A DNA stretch of 34,816 bases from Bacilli bacterium (GCA_023268805.1 JALRKT010000008.1:1-34816); one strand, 5' to 3'; numbered from the stretch's first letter, positions 1 to 9,041 are shown. Notes: generated by a model from the letters alone, not told the origin. Translations and numbers: made by a program.

Positions 1-2508
1 TTATTGAAAGATACAACCGTCCGTTATAAACATTTGCGGGGTTATAAGGTTCCCTTTGTGTTTGGCTGGGATACCCATGGCTTACCGATTGAAAATTATT
101 TAGCCAAAAAAGGGATAAACCGTAAAACGATGTCGGTTGCGGAATTTCGCGAACATTGTGATGCGTTTGCCCGCTCCCAAGTGCAACGCCAAAAAGAACA
201 ACTCCAACGCTTAGGCGTCGTGGGGGATATGGAAAATCCGTATTTAACCTTACAACCCGAATACGAAGCAGAACAAATTGCCGTTTTTGCCAAAATGGCG
301 ATGAAAGGACTTATTTACAAAGGGTTAAAACCTGTTTATTGGTCACCCAGCAGTGAGTCTGCTCTTGCTGAAGCAGAAATTGTGTATGAAGATGTCGTCG
401 ATCACTCCATTTATGTCGCCTTTGATGTCGTCGATGGGAAGGGTGTGCTGCCTAATGACGCCCGTGTGGTAATTTGGACCACAACCCCGTGGACCCTTCC
501 TGCTAACCTTGCGATTTCCGCCCACCCTGATTTTGAGTATGGTATCTATGAAACCAATCGAGGCAAACTCGTTCTTGCAATCGGTTTAGTGGATGCGGTT
601 GTCAAAGCCTGTGATCTTGGCTCAGTTACCTTACTAGAAACCATAAAAGGAAAAGCCCTTGAAACGATTACCTGTCAACATCCATTTTATGAAAGAACGT
701 CCTTAATGATTTTAGGAGACCATGTCACCTTGGATGCGGGGACCGGTTTTGTTCATACCGCGCCGGGACACGGGGAAGAAGATTTTATCGTTGGACAAAA
801 ATATCATTTACCACCGTTATGTCCGGTTGATAGTAAAGGGGTCATGACCGAAGAAGCGGGCGAAGGCTTAGCAGGGTTATTTTATACCGATGCCAATCAA
901 TGGGTTTTAACGACCTTAACGGCGTCGGGTCATTTACTCGCGGATATTCCTTACCCGCATAGTTATCCGCATGATTGGCGCACGGGAAAACCGCTTATTT
1001 ATCGAGCAACACCGCAATGGTTTGCCTCCATCGATCCGATTCGTCAGGAATTATTGGACGCGATTGCCAAGGTTCATTGGACACCCAAGTGGGGTGAACA
1101 ACGCATTCATAATATGATTAAAGATCGCGGGGACTGGTGTATTTCTCGTCAACGCGCATGGGGCGTTCCTATTCCCATTATTTATCATGAAGATGGCACA
1201 CCGATTATGGAAGACGCCGTCTTTAACCATATTCAATCGTTATTTAAAACGTATGGAAGTCGGGTATGGTTTGAAAAAGAACCGAAGGATTTATTACCGC
1301 CAGGATATCAATCCCCCTTATCTCCCAACGGGCAATTTAAAAAAGAAACCGACATCATGGATGTCTGGTTTGATTCTGGCTCAAGTTCACTTGCTGTGTT
1401 AAATCAACGCGGCATGAAGTTTCCTGCTGATTTGTACTTAGAAGGTTCTGATCAATATCGTGGCTGGTTTAATTCATCCTTAATCATTGCCATTGCCACC
1501 GAAGGCGTTTCTCCCTACCAAGCGATTGTTTCTCACGGATTTGTTGTAGACGGGAAAGGCGAAAAGATGTCGAAATCCAAAGGCAATGGCATCGATCCCT
1601 TAAAGATGATGCAAGTCTATGGGGCGGATATTATGCGGTTGTGGGCCACATCGATCGATTTTACCGCCGATGCGCGTGCTTCCGAAGAAATTTTTAAAGG
1701 GAACGCCGACATGTACCGAAAAATCCGTAATACCTTTAAGTTCATGCTCGGAAATTTATGGGTAGGTGAAGAACCTTTTACGCCTGAAGCGTATCCGGTT
1801 GCTGATTTTGCCTGGATTGATCATTTAATGATCGCCAAGCTTGAAGCGGTTGTTCACCGTTATCAACAGGCGATGGATGCGTATAATTTTGCCGAGGCAA
1901 CGAGTGAAATTACGACCTTTTTAACCCAAGATTTATCGTCGTTTTATTTAGATATTGCCAAAGATATTTTGTATTGTGAAGCAAAGACGAGTGTGCGTCG
2001 ATTACAAGTGCTCCATGTCCTATATCGATTGGTGCATGATTTAACGGTGCTTTTAACACCGATTCTTCCTTTTACTATGGAAGAAGTGTATCAAACATGG
2101 CCTCAGAAACCCGTCGCATCCAGTCAATTACTCGCATTCCCCCACGGAGGAGAATGTGAAGAAGTGGAAACCTTAGCCCAATTTTATGAAACGCGTAGTC
2201 ATGTTAGTAAAGCGTTAGAAACCTTACGATCGGAAGGAACGATTGGTTCTTCCTTGGAAGCGCGCGTGAAATTAGGGGTTCCTGAAACAATGTTTAACCA
2301 TCTCCAATCCTTGGATGTTCGGGAAAGGAATCGCTTATTTATTGTGTCCCAATTAGACGTTGAAAAAGCCACGAACATTTATGTAGAAGCGCACGCCTCT
2401 CACGGTGAAAAATGTCCGCGTTGTTGGAATTACTTTCCGCAATTAGTTTCATGGGAGGAAGGCCACGTTTGCGAACGCTGTGTCCGTGTCATTCGTGATG
2501 AAAAATAA
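1..2508 (+). CDS. ileS: Isoleucine--tRNA ligase, 5'-truncated by window edge
   Basis: Class I aminoacyl-tRNA synthetase that charges tRNA-Ile in the cytoplasm and edits misactivated valine. The frame is open to the first base and begins inside the catalytic domain just before the WDTHGLPIE segment, so the HIGH motif and true start lie upstream; the TTG at position 4 is not a real start. Visible parts: the editing (CP1) domain with WTTTPWTLPAN, DWCISRQR, the KMSKS loop as EKMSKSKGN (near base 1561), the anticodon-binding helical domain, and a C-terminal zinc finger with two Cys pairs (CPRC and CERC, bases 2412-2493), typical of bacterial IleRS. It heads a tight cluster with lspA and rluD; B. 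subtilis has the same order. About 835 residues are present of roughly 910-930 expected. Identity is secure. Confidence 0.97.
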   Translation, partial: LLKDTTVRYKHLRGYKVPFVFGWDTHGLPIENYLAKKGINRKTMSVAEFREHCDAFARSQVQRQKEQLQRLGVVGDMENPYLTLQPEYEAEQIAVFAKMAMKGLIYKGLKPVYWSPSSESALAEAEIVYEDVVDHSIYVAFDVVDGKGVLPNDARVVIWTTTPWTLPANLAISAHPDFEYGIYETNRGKLVLAIGLVDAVVKACDLGSVTLLETIKGKALETITCQHPFYERTSLMILGDHVTLDAGTGFVHTAPGHGEEDFIVGQKYHLPPLCPVDSKGVMTEEAGEGLAGLFYTDANQWVLTTLTASGHLLADIPYPHSYPHDWRTGKPLIYRATPQWFASIDPIRQELLDAIAKVHWTPKWGEQRIHNMIKDRGDWCISRQRAWGVPIPIIYHEDGTPIMEDAVFNHIQSLFKTYGSRVWFEKEPKDLLPPGYQSPLSPNGQFKKETDIMDVWFDSGSSSLAVLNQRGMKFPADLYLEGSDQYRGWFNSSLIIAIATEGVSPYQAIVSHGFVVDGKGEKMSKSKGNGIDPLKMMQVYGADIMRLWATSIDFTADARASEEIFKGNADMYRKIRNTFKFMLGNLWVGEEPFTPEAYPVADFAWIDHLMIAKLEAVVHRYQQAMDAYNFAEATSEITTFLTQDLSSFYLDIAKDILYCEAKTSVRRLQVLHVLYRLVHDLTVLLTPILPFTMEEVYQTWPQKPVASSQLLAFPHGGECEEVETLAQFYETRSHVSKALETLRSEGTIGSSLEARVKLGVPETMFNHLQSLDVRERNRLFIVSQLDVEKATNIYVEAHASHGEKCPRCWNYFPQLVSWEEGHVCERCVRVIRDEK

Positions 2509-2992
2509 TATCAAATCTTGGTTAAAAGCAGGTTATGGTTGGTTCTTTTTAGCTTGGTTATTGCTCGATTATGTCACCAAAATTTGGGCCGCGTCAACGA
2601 ACGTCAATCTCACGGTTATTCCTAATTTCTTCTACCTTGCCTATTCACGGAATACCGGTGCAGCGTGGTCCTTGTTTTCGGGTCAATTGCCGCTCCTCGC
2701 GATGATTTCTTTTGCCGTAGGCGTCGGTTTTGGGTATATGTATCTTAAAAAATACACCACGTTTGATCGTTGGCATCATCTTGCGATTACCTTATTTTTA
2801 TCAGGAACATGGGGGAATTTTATCGATCGCGCTTTCTATGAAGAAGGCGTTATTGATTTTTTATCCTTTCACTTTGGAGATTATATTTTCCCGACGTTTA
2901 ACATTGCTGATACCGGGTTAACCTTAGGAGTTATTGGTCTAATTGTCCTCTCCGTCTTTGAAGGGAAAATAGGGACAAAGCAACGTGGATAA
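2498..2992 (+). CDS. lspA: Lipoprotein signal peptidase (signal peptidase II)
   Basis: Integral membrane aspartyl protease that removes the signal peptide of prolipoproteins after lipidation. The 164-residue protein has four hydrophobic segments and both active-site motifs: GNFIDR and FNIADT, each carrying one catalytic Asp. The start chosen is ATG 2498, inside the end of ileS (11-base overlap), giving MKNNIKSWLK before the first membrane helix; a GTG at 2480 would add six residues but offers nothing better. No clear ribosome binding site precedes it, so translation probably depends on coupling to ileS. Its stop overlaps the GTG of rluD by 8 bases. A likely client in this window is the lipoprotein at 27356-29272. 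Confidence 0.95.
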   Translation: MKNNIKSWLKAGYGWFFLAWLLLDYVTKIWAASTNVNLTVIPNFFYLAYSRNTGAAWSLFSGQLPLLAMISFAVGVGFGYMYLKKYTTFDRWHHLAITLFLSGTWGNFIDRAFYEEGVIDFLSFHFGDYIFPTFNIADTGLTLGVIGLIVLSVFEGKIGTKQRG

Positions 2993-3923
2993 AGCGCTCC
3001 ATACGTTTGTCATTACGTCAGAACATATTGGTTTTCGTTTGGATAAATTTTTAGTGGAGCATCTTGTAGACTATTCACGGTCCCATCTTGAACAATGGAT
3101 TAAAGCCGATAAAATTCATGTCAATCATGCTCCTACCAAACCGAGTCATCGCTTAAAACTTCACGATCATATCGAAGTGTATCCCTGGGAAGCTGTTCCC
3201 TCCGTCATTCAACCCGAAACGATTCCTTTGGAGATTGTGTATGAAGATGAACATTTACTCGTCGTCAATAAACCGCAAGGCCTTGTGGTTCATCCTGCGC
3301 CCGGACATTACACCGGGACATTGGTGAATGCCTTACTTCATTACCGAGCTTCTTGGAGTGGGATTAATGGGGTTATGCGCCCGGGAATTGTCCACCGAAT
3401 TGATAAGGATACTTCTGGATTATTGCTTGTTGCGAAACATGATGAGGCCCACGTACGTTTAGCAGAACAATTAAAAAATCACGCCATTCAACGAACCTAT
3501 CGTGCATTGGTACATGGTGTGATTTCCGAAGAAAAAGGGACTATTATTGCTCCGATTGGTCGCGATCCTGAAGACCGGCAAGCGATGGATGTTCTTGCCG
3601 AAGGCAAAGAGGCAACCACGCATTTTGTGGTGCTTGAACGCTTTGAAAAACATACGCTAATTGAGTGTCGTCTTGAAACAGGAAGAACGCATCAAATTCG
3701 TGTCCATATGCAATTCATTCAGCATCCTATTGAAAGTGATCCTGTCTATGCAAAAGGATTTGTCCAACTTCATCCTCTAGGACAACTATTACATGCGTAT
3801 CAACTTGAATTTATTCATCCAATGACACAAGAAAAAATAGTGGTGAAGACAGCACTTCCTGATTATTTTGAAAAGATATTATGGACGCTTCGTCACGATG
3901 GACTCGACGCGGTGAAACGTTGA
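2985..3923 (+). CDS. rluD: RluD-family 23S rRNA pseudouridine synthase
   Basis: RluA/RluD-family pseudouridine synthase, expected to modify uridines in 23S rRNA. Of the 312 residues, the N-terminal ~60 form an S4 RNA-binding domain (FRLDKFLVEHL onward). The catalytic domain carries HRIDKDTSG (about residues 137-145), whose first Asp is the conserved nucleophile, and the late motif GRTHQIRVHM. The start is GTG 2985, overlapping the lspA stop and preceded by AGGGAC. B. subtilis has ylyB in the same place after lspA. The 3' end overlaps the convergent rnhC by 45 bases, with no terminator between them. Exact RNA target cannot be read from sequence, so RluD is the family-level name. Confidence 0.93.
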   Translation: MDKALHTFVITSEHIGFRLDKFLVEHLVDYSRSHLEQWIKADKIHVNHAPTKPSHRLKLHDHIEVYPWEAVPSVIQPETIPLEIVYEDEHLLVVNKPQGLVVHPAPGHYTGTLVNALLHYRASWSGINGVMRPGIVHRIDKDTSGLLLVAKHDEAHVRLAEQLKNHAIQRTYRALVHGVISEEKGTIIAPIGRDPEDRQAMDVLAEGKEATTHFVVLERFEKHTLIECRLETGRTHQIRVHMQFIQHPIESDPVYAKGFVQLHPLGQLLHAYQLEFIHPMTQEKIVVKTALPDYFEKILWTLRHDGLDAVKR

Positions 3924-4766
3924 AAAATTAATTTTTACGAGTGATTTTAATTGTTCGATGCCATGAATTTGTGCAAATTGAACCGCAAAATCTTCAACTT
4001 TTTGACTTGCACCTAACGGAATGGTCGTATGGAATTGTTCATTCAAGGCTTGTATTTCTTCAAGAAAACGCACACGAGCAAGAATGGAACTGACTGCTAC
4101 CGCCATATAATTGTTTTCTGCTTTTTCAAACCATTGTAATCGTGGTATAACCGGAAGATTTTTTAAATAACGATGCATACTTGCATCCGTAGCAAACTGA
4201 TCAATGATGGTAGGATGATCATAAGAATAACGTTGCTTTAAGGTGAAAATTGCTTTATGATGCATCGCAGCTTTAATGTGGTTCATGTTCATGCCTTTGG
4301 CAATCATCGCTGCATATTTTTGAGGATGGATGACTACCGTCACATGCGGAATACGCGATACTAACGTTGAGGCAATGGACTTCATCCATGAATCATCAAG
4401 TTGTTTTGAATCTTTGATACCGAGGGTTGAAAGTTCCTTCATTTGTGTTGCATCTACATAACTCGCAACCACCACAATCGGGCCAAAAAAATCGCCCGTT
4501 CCTACTTCGTCACTGCCACCATGAGACGATGTTTCTTTTTTTACCATCCATAATAAGGATTCCGTTTTGGCTCCCTCACCTTGAATGACCACACGCGAAA
4601 CACCTTTTTTAGCCTGATACACCGAGAGGGTAAGCCCATTGGATTTTGCAAAAAAAAGGTGATAAGGCGTTGGCGGTGTGAGCGCATCAGCCTGGTAAAA
4701 CGTCATGAAATCAACCACGCGATCGCTTGGTAAATCAAAGGTGATTGTTTGAATCGAATTTTTCAT
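3879..4766 (-). CDS. rnhC: Ribonuclease HIII
   Basis: Removes RNA from RNA/DNA hybrids such as R-loops and primers. The 295-residue protein has the two-part design of RNase HIII: an N-terminal TBP-like substrate-binding domain (about 1-80) followed by the type 2 RNase H core beginning SDEVGTGDFFGP (residues 85-96), whose Asp and Glu are catalytic; the glycine-phenylalanine version separates HIII from HII. IKDSKQLDD follows as expected. It is the only clear - strand gene here. Its start codon lies 58 bases from the mutS2 start on the other strand, so both promoters share one short region. Its last 15 codons overlap the end of rluD in antisense. Confidence 0.94.
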   Translation of the reverse strand: MKNSIQTITFDLPSDRVVDFMTFYQADALTPPTPYHLFFAKSNGLTLSVYQAKKGVSRVVIQGEGAKTESLLWMVKKETSSHGGSDEVGTGDFFGPIVVVASYVDATQMKELSTLGIKDSKQLDDSWMKSIASTLVSRIPHVTVVIHPQKYAAMIAKGMNMNHIKAAMHHKAIFTLKQRYSYDHPTIIDQFATDASMHRYLKNLPVIPRLQWFEKAENNYMAVAVSSILARVRFLEEIQALNEQFHTTIPLGASQKVEDFAVQFAQIHGIEQLKSLVKINFSTFHRVESIVTKRP

Positions 4767-4780
4767 AAGGATATTGCCTT

Positions 4781-4786
4781 ATTATA
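4781..4786 (-). promoter_or_regulatory. Predicted -10 box for rnhC
   Basis: Read on the - strand the bases are TATAAT, ending 14 bases before the rnhC ATG. AAGG follows just downstream and may serve as ribosome binding site. No good -35 is visible at the usual distance. Confidence 0.55.
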
Positions 4787-4808
4787 ACGCGATTAATGAG
4801 AGAAAGAA

Positions 4809-4817
4809 TGCTATATT
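4809..4817 (+). promoter_or_regulatory. Extended -10 promoter for mutS2, apparently leaderless
   Basis: TGcTATATT is an extended -10 element. Only seven bases separate it from the ATG at 4825, so transcription should begin at or next to the start codon. No -35 box and no ribosome binding site are visible. It faces away from the rnhC -10 about 30 bases to the left. Confidence 0.6.
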
Positions 4818-4824
4818 AATAACG

Positions 4825-7131
4825 ATGAAAACCATTGAAGAAATCTTAGATCTTCCGACCATCCTTGATCGTCTGCATCCCTTTGCGATGACAGAGTTAG
4901 GGAAAAAACTTTGTGTTCGCACCACGTTTTTTCGTCCGGATGAACTCGCGGAAAAACTTCATGAACTCGATGAAGCCATCCAACTGATTCGCCGTTTTGG
5001 TTCATGGCCTATTTATCCTGTCGCGGAATTACGTGAATTATTTCACGCCTTACAAAAAGGGCGAATGCTCCACTTAGAAGATTTAAACCACCTTCGTCTG
5101 GATGGGGTCATGATTGAAGCATTAGGGAACTTTCAAAAAACATTAAAAGTTGCCTTTCCCCATGTGGAACAATGGATTGACTCCTTAGACTACATCGATG
5201 GTGTTTATGGAAAAATCCGTAATTTATTAAATGATCGCGGACAACTTGTGGATCATGCTTCTCCCACGTTACTGTCGATTCGTAAGCAACTTAAGCGGAT
5301 GGATGCGCAAATGGTCGCGCTTATTCAAAAATTAGTTTCCTCCTATGCGAGTTCATTGACAGAATCCACTTATAGTGTTCGCAACGGTCAATATGTCTTA
5401 CCGGTTATTACTTCCCAAAAACAAAAAGTTCCTGGTGTTATTGAAGATGTTTCCGATACTGGTCTTACGACCTTTGTTCAACCCCTCCCCATCGTGCAAC
5501 TCCAACAAGAAAAACAAGCATTACTCGCGGCAGAACAAGATGAAATCTTTGTCATCTTAACGGGACTTACGGAAGCGATTCAACCGTATTTAGATACACT
5601 TGCCCTCAATAATAAAACGCTAGGATATCTTGATTATCTTCATGCAAAAGCACGCTTTGGTATCGTTCATGAAGGGCATGCGTCCATTCTGGTTACCGAA
5701 CCAGGGCTAAAACTTAAAGGTGCACGGCACTTATTAATTGACCCAGAAAAAGTCATAAAAAATGATTTTGAACTCACCGAAAAACAAGCGATAATTATTA
5801 TTTCTGGTCCGAATGCAGGTGGGAAAACCGTGGCGATGAAAACAATTGGGGTCAGTGTATGTTTTCATCAACTTGCGATTCCTTTATTAACCGATGATCG
5901 GGCAACGCTCTCGTACTTTCACCATGTCTATGCCGATATTGGTGATACGCAAAGTGTTTTAGAAAATTTATCGACCTTTGCTGGCCATATGACCCAACTC
6001 GTCCCGCTAACCGAAAAAGTTAAACCCTTTGATCTAGTGTTAATTGATGAATTAGGGACGGGAACCGACCCTCAAGAAGGGGAAGCACTCGCCCGTTCTT
6101 TACTCTTACATTTACAAGCAAAACGAGCCTTTGTCGTCGTTTCTAGTCATTTTCCGGGATTAAAAACGCTTGCTTTAGAACAACCCCGCATGATAAATGC
6201 TTCGTTGGTATTTGATGAAGAAAAATTGCAACCAACGTATCAATTTCGCCTTGGCTATCCGGGGAAGAGTTACGGTCTTGTGATGGCGAAGCGCTATGGA
6301 CTTGCCCCAAAAGTTGTGGAGTTTGCTGAAAAATATCTTTTAGAAAAAGAACAAACACCTGAACAAAAAACCTTAAAAAAATTACAGGAACAACTCGCAG
6401 TAAATGATCGAGAAAAAGAAGCTTTGAAGATCCTTCAAGCTGAATTAAAACAAACCCAAGCGGCGTTAGAAAAAGAGCGGCAAACGTATCAACAAAAACG
6501 GGCTGCCTTAGAAGAGGATGTCAAAGTCGCTTATAAGACTACGATGTTTAATGTCAAAAAGAAGTTAGATGAAACCATCAAGCAACTCGCGAATCCTGAA
6601 TTAAAGTTGCATGAAGCCATTGCCTTAAAAGCAGAACTTGATGCCCTCCTCGATGAGGACGCCCAACACGAAGAAAGCGCCCCATCACCCGATTTAGAAG
6701 TGGATGATTATGTCGAAGATCAAGAAACGATGATTCGCGGTAAAATTATCGCGATTCAAAAACAAAAAGTGATGATGATTACGGAGGACGGGTTAACTGT
6801 TTCGGTGAACGCATCTCGATTAGAAGTTATTCCTCCCCCGCAAGAAAAAACGGTCAAAGTCAAGACCAGTAAACCATTTTTTAAGAAGGCACCGAGTTCG
6901 ATTAATATTATTGGTTTACGCTATGAAGAAGCAAAATTAGCGATTGAACAGTATCACGATCAAGCGATTTTAAGTCAATTGAAAACGTTAAAAATCATTC
7001 ATGGTTTTGGTAGCGGAACCTTACGAAAACTTGTTTTTGATTATTTTTCTCAACAAGAAGGGGTCATAAAAATCGGGGGACCTGAAGGGGAACAAGCCGG
7101 GTACGGTGTCACGGTGGTGACGTTCCAATGA
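4825..7131 (+). CDS. mutS2: MutS2 ATPase with C-terminal Smr domain
   Basis: MutS2 is a DNA- and ribosome-associated ATPase linked in Firmicutes to recombination control and collided-ribosome rescue. From ATG 4825 the protein has 768 residues. Order: MutS core and clamp, Walker A SGPNAGGKT (~327-335), Walker B LIDELGTGTDP (~405), SSHFPGLK, a long Gln/Lys/Glu-rich coiled coil (~510-600), a KOW-like segment, and an Smr domain from ~692 with IIHGFGSGTLR. The Smr domain is unusual: the family's LDLRG segment reads INIIG, losing its Asp and Arg. A longer reading frame opening at TTG 4774 is rejected because ATG 4825 matches the family start MKTIEEILDLP and lies just after a -10 box. Its TGA stop overlaps the uvrC start. 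Confidence 0.95.
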   Translation: MKTIEEILDLPTILDRLHPFAMTELGKKLCVRTTFFRPDELAEKLHELDEAIQLIRRFGSWPIYPVAELRELFHALQKGRMLHLEDLNHLRLDGVMIEALGNFQKTLKVAFPHVEQWIDSLDYIDGVYGKIRNLLNDRGQLVDHASPTLLSIRKQLKRMDAQMVALIQKLVSSYASSLTESTYSVRNGQYVLPVITSQKQKVPGVIEDVSDTGLTTFVQPLPIVQLQQEKQALLAAEQDEIFVILTGLTEAIQPYLDTLALNNKTLGYLDYLHAKARFGIVHEGHASILVTEPGLKLKGARHLLIDPEKVIKNDFELTEKQAIIIISGPNAGGKTVAMKTIGVSVCFHQLAIPLLTDDRATLSYFHHVYADIGDTQSVLENLSTFAGHMTQLVPLTEKVKPFDLVLIDELGTGTDPQEGEALARSLLLHLQAKRAFVVVSSHFPGLKTLALEQPRMINASLVFDEEKLQPTYQFRLGYPGKSYGLVMAKRYGLAPKVVEFAEKYLLEKEQTPEQKTLKKLQEQLAVNDREKEALKILQAELKQTQAALEKERQTYQQKRAALEEDVKVAYKTTMFNVKKKLDETIKQLANPELKLHEAIALKAELDALLDEDAQHEESAPSPDLEVDDYVEDQETMIRGKIIAIQKQKVMMITEDGLTVSVNASRLEVIPPPQEKTVKVKTSKPFFKKAPSSINIIGLRYEEAKLAIEQYHDQAILSQLKTLKIIHGFGSGTLRKLVFDYFSQQEGVIKIGGPEGEQAGYGVTVVTFQ

Positions 7132-8894
7132 CAGAAAAAGTTCGTACCCTTTTACAAACCTTACCGACAAAACCTGGCGTCTATTTAATGAAGGATGGTT
7201 CGGGGAAAATCATTTATGTGGGTAAAGCGAAAGATTTATCCAAACGCGTAAGTCAGTATTTTTTACGTCCACAATCGGGTAAGGTTCACGCGATGGTTCA
7301 ACATATTGAAACCTTTGACACCATCATAACCACGAATGAAAAAGAAGCGCTCGTCTTGGAAATGAATTTGATTCATGAACATTACCCACGGTATAACATC
7401 ATGCTCAAAGAAGGCTCACATTATCCTTACATTGCCCTCCGTAAAGGGAATGATCCTTATTTACGCATTATGCGTAACAACAAAGATAAAAAATATCATT
7501 ATTTTGGCCCGTATCCTTCCTCGCGATCTGCGTATCGAATGATTGGATTACTTAACAAGATTTTTCCGCTACGCAAATGTAATGTGATGCCGAAAGCCGC
7601 CTGTTTATATTTTCATATTGGACAATGTTTAGCACCGTGCATTCATGAAATTCCCCAAGATGTTTACGATGATTTAGCCGCTCAAATTACGACCTTTTTA
7701 AAAGGGGATGTCAAAGCCGTAAAAGCAACCTATACCCAAAAAATGAATGAGGCGATTAATCACTTACAATTTGAAAATGCCCGTGATTATAAAACGATTT
7801 TGGATGATATTGATCATATTGTGGATGCCCAACGTGTCGAAATTCATGACCTTATTGATCGTGATATTATGGCGTTTTCAGAACGGGAAGGGTATCTTGC
7901 TTTAGCCGTTTTCGTCTTCCGGCGTGGCATCCTCCTTGGGAAAGGAAGTTTTGTCGTCGAACGCTTTGGCGAACTCGAAGAACAGCTTGAACAATTACTC
8001 GGTCAATATTACCGAGATAAACCCTTACCGAAACAACTTTTAATCAATTATCCTCCGCTACAATCAATCGTGGAATCGACGCTTGGTATCGAAATGATTC
8101 GTGTAGAAAAAGGTACCTTATTTGAATTGATGAAACTCGTTCAAGAAAACGCGATTCAAACGTTGGATGATCACTTTTTAACCGCACGACTCGATGACGA
8201 TAAACTTACATTACTCGAAACATTAGGAATGACCTTGAACATTCCCACACCGTATCACATTGAGATGATCGATAATTCCCATTTACAAGGCAATCAACCG
8301 GTCGGGGCTTTAATTGTCTTTATCAATGGTGAACCGGTAAAAAAAATGTATCGAACGTATCATTTGGATGAAAAACATCGTCAAGATGATCCTGGCGCGA
8401 TGTATGAAGTCGTATCACGACGCTATGCTCGGTTAAAAAAAGAAGGAAGTTCCTTGCCACAACTTTTAATTGTCGATGGTGGGGAAACCCAACTCAACGC
8501 GGCCTTGCGCGCCTTAAAAGATGTGGGGGTCTCACTCCCCGTGGTAGGTTTATTTAAAAACATCAAACACCAAACCAAAGGGTTATTAAACGCCGAAGGG
8601 GAAGTGTTTGCGTTAACCGATACCCCCAATGTCTTTTTCTTTTTGGTCCGTATGCAAGATGAAGTCCATCGCTTTGCGATTGGCTTTCATCGTCGTTTAC
8701 GCTCGAAAGCCATGACCCAATCCATCTTTGATGGCATTACGGGACTCGGACCGACACGAAGGGCGATGCTTGAAAAACGCTATCCGACATTGGATGGATT
8801 GAAAATGGCGCCTCTAGAAGAGTTACAGCAAATCTTGCCCGATGAGGTCGCTCTCACGTTGTTTGAAAAATTACAATCACTTAAAACCCTTTAA
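7128..8894 (+). CDS. uvrC: UvrABC system protein C
   Basis: Dual-incision nuclease of nucleotide excision repair, recruited by UvrB to damaged DNA. The 588-residue protein shows all parts in order: the GIY-YIG nuclease (PGVYLMKDGSGKIIYVGKAK, residues ~17-36) for the 3' cut, a Cys cluster (KCNVMPKAACLY...GQCLAPC), the UVR motif that binds UvrB (~200-235), the RNase H-like endonuclease with IEMIDNSHLQG and LIVDGGETQL for the 5' cut, and a C-terminal helix-hairpin-helix (ITGLGPTRR). Length is normal. ATG 7128 overlaps the mutS2 TGA (ATGA), so the two genes are coupled. uvrA and uvrB are not in the window. Confidence 0.97.
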   Translation: MTEKVRTLLQTLPTKPGVYLMKDGSGKIIYVGKAKDLSKRVSQYFLRPQSGKVHAMVQHIETFDTIITTNEKEALVLEMNLIHEHYPRYNIMLKEGSHYPYIALRKGNDPYLRIMRNNKDKKYHYFGPYPSSRSAYRMIGLLNKIFPLRKCNVMPKAACLYFHIGQCLAPCIHEIPQDVYDDLAAQITTFLKGDVKAVKATYTQKMNEAINHLQFENARDYKTILDDIDHIVDAQRVEIHDLIDRDIMAFSEREGYLALAVFVFRRGILLGKGSFVVERFGELEEQLEQLLGQYYRDKPLPKQLLINYPPLQSIVESTLGIEMIRVEKGTLFELMKLVQENAIQTLDDHFLTARLDDDKLTLLETLGMTLNIPTPYHIEMIDNSHLQGNQPVGALIVFINGEPVKKMYRTYHLDEKHRQDDPGAMYEVVSRRYARLKKEGSSLPQLLIVDGGETQLNAALRALKDVGVSLPVVGLFKNIKHQTKGLLNAEGEVFALTDTPNVFFFLVRMQDEVHRFAIGFHRRLRSKAMTQSIFDGITGLGPTRRAMLEKRYPTLDGLKMAPLEELQQILPDEVALTLFEKLQSLKTL

Positions 8895-8900
8895 GAATAA

Positions 8901-8909
8901 TGCTAAAAT
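8901..8909 (+). promoter_or_regulatory. Extended -10 promoter for tRNA-Arg
   Basis: TGcTAAAAT ends nine bases before the first base of the tRNA, so the predicted transcript starts almost at the mature 5' end. A weak -35 (TTAAAA, 8881-8886) lies 17 bases upstream inside uvrC. Confidence 0.55.
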
Positions 8910-8918
8910 AACGGTGTT

Positions 8919-8995
8919 GTCCCCATAGCTCAGTTGGATAGAGCAACAGCCTTCTAAGCTGTAGGTCAAACGTTCGAATCGTTTTGGGGACGCCA
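8919..8995 (+). tRNA. tRNA-Arg (anticodon UCU)
   Basis: The full cloverleaf can be folded by eye. The acceptor stem is GTCCCCA pairing with TGGGGAC; the D arm contains AGCTCAGTTGGATAGAGC; the anticodon stem is ACAGC/GCTGT around the loop CTTCTAA, giving anticodon TCT, which reads AGA/AGG arginine codons; the T arm is AAACG-TTCGAAT-CGTTT. The discriminator is G and CCA is encoded (8993-8995). The gene stands alone between uvrC and the 9042 gene with its own promoter and terminator. The anticodon was read from the loop, not computed with a tRNA model. Confidence 0.96.
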
Positions 8996-9030
8996 TGAAT
9001 ATTCCCTTCACTAAGGGAATATTCATTTTA
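8995..9030 (+). terminator. Intrinsic terminator after tRNA-Arg
   Basis: ATGAATATTCCCTT (8995-9008) pairs perfectly with AAGGGAATATTCAT (9013-9026) around the tetraloop CACT, followed by TTTTA. The first base of the stem is the last A of the encoded CCA, so no trailer separates the tRNA from its terminator. Confidence 0.85.
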
Positions 9031-9041
9031 AAGGAATCTTT

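Noticed and set aside
4-6. TTG as the start of ileS
   Set aside because: The frame is open to base 1 and the protein begins inside the catalytic domain; the HIGH region is upstream of the window.
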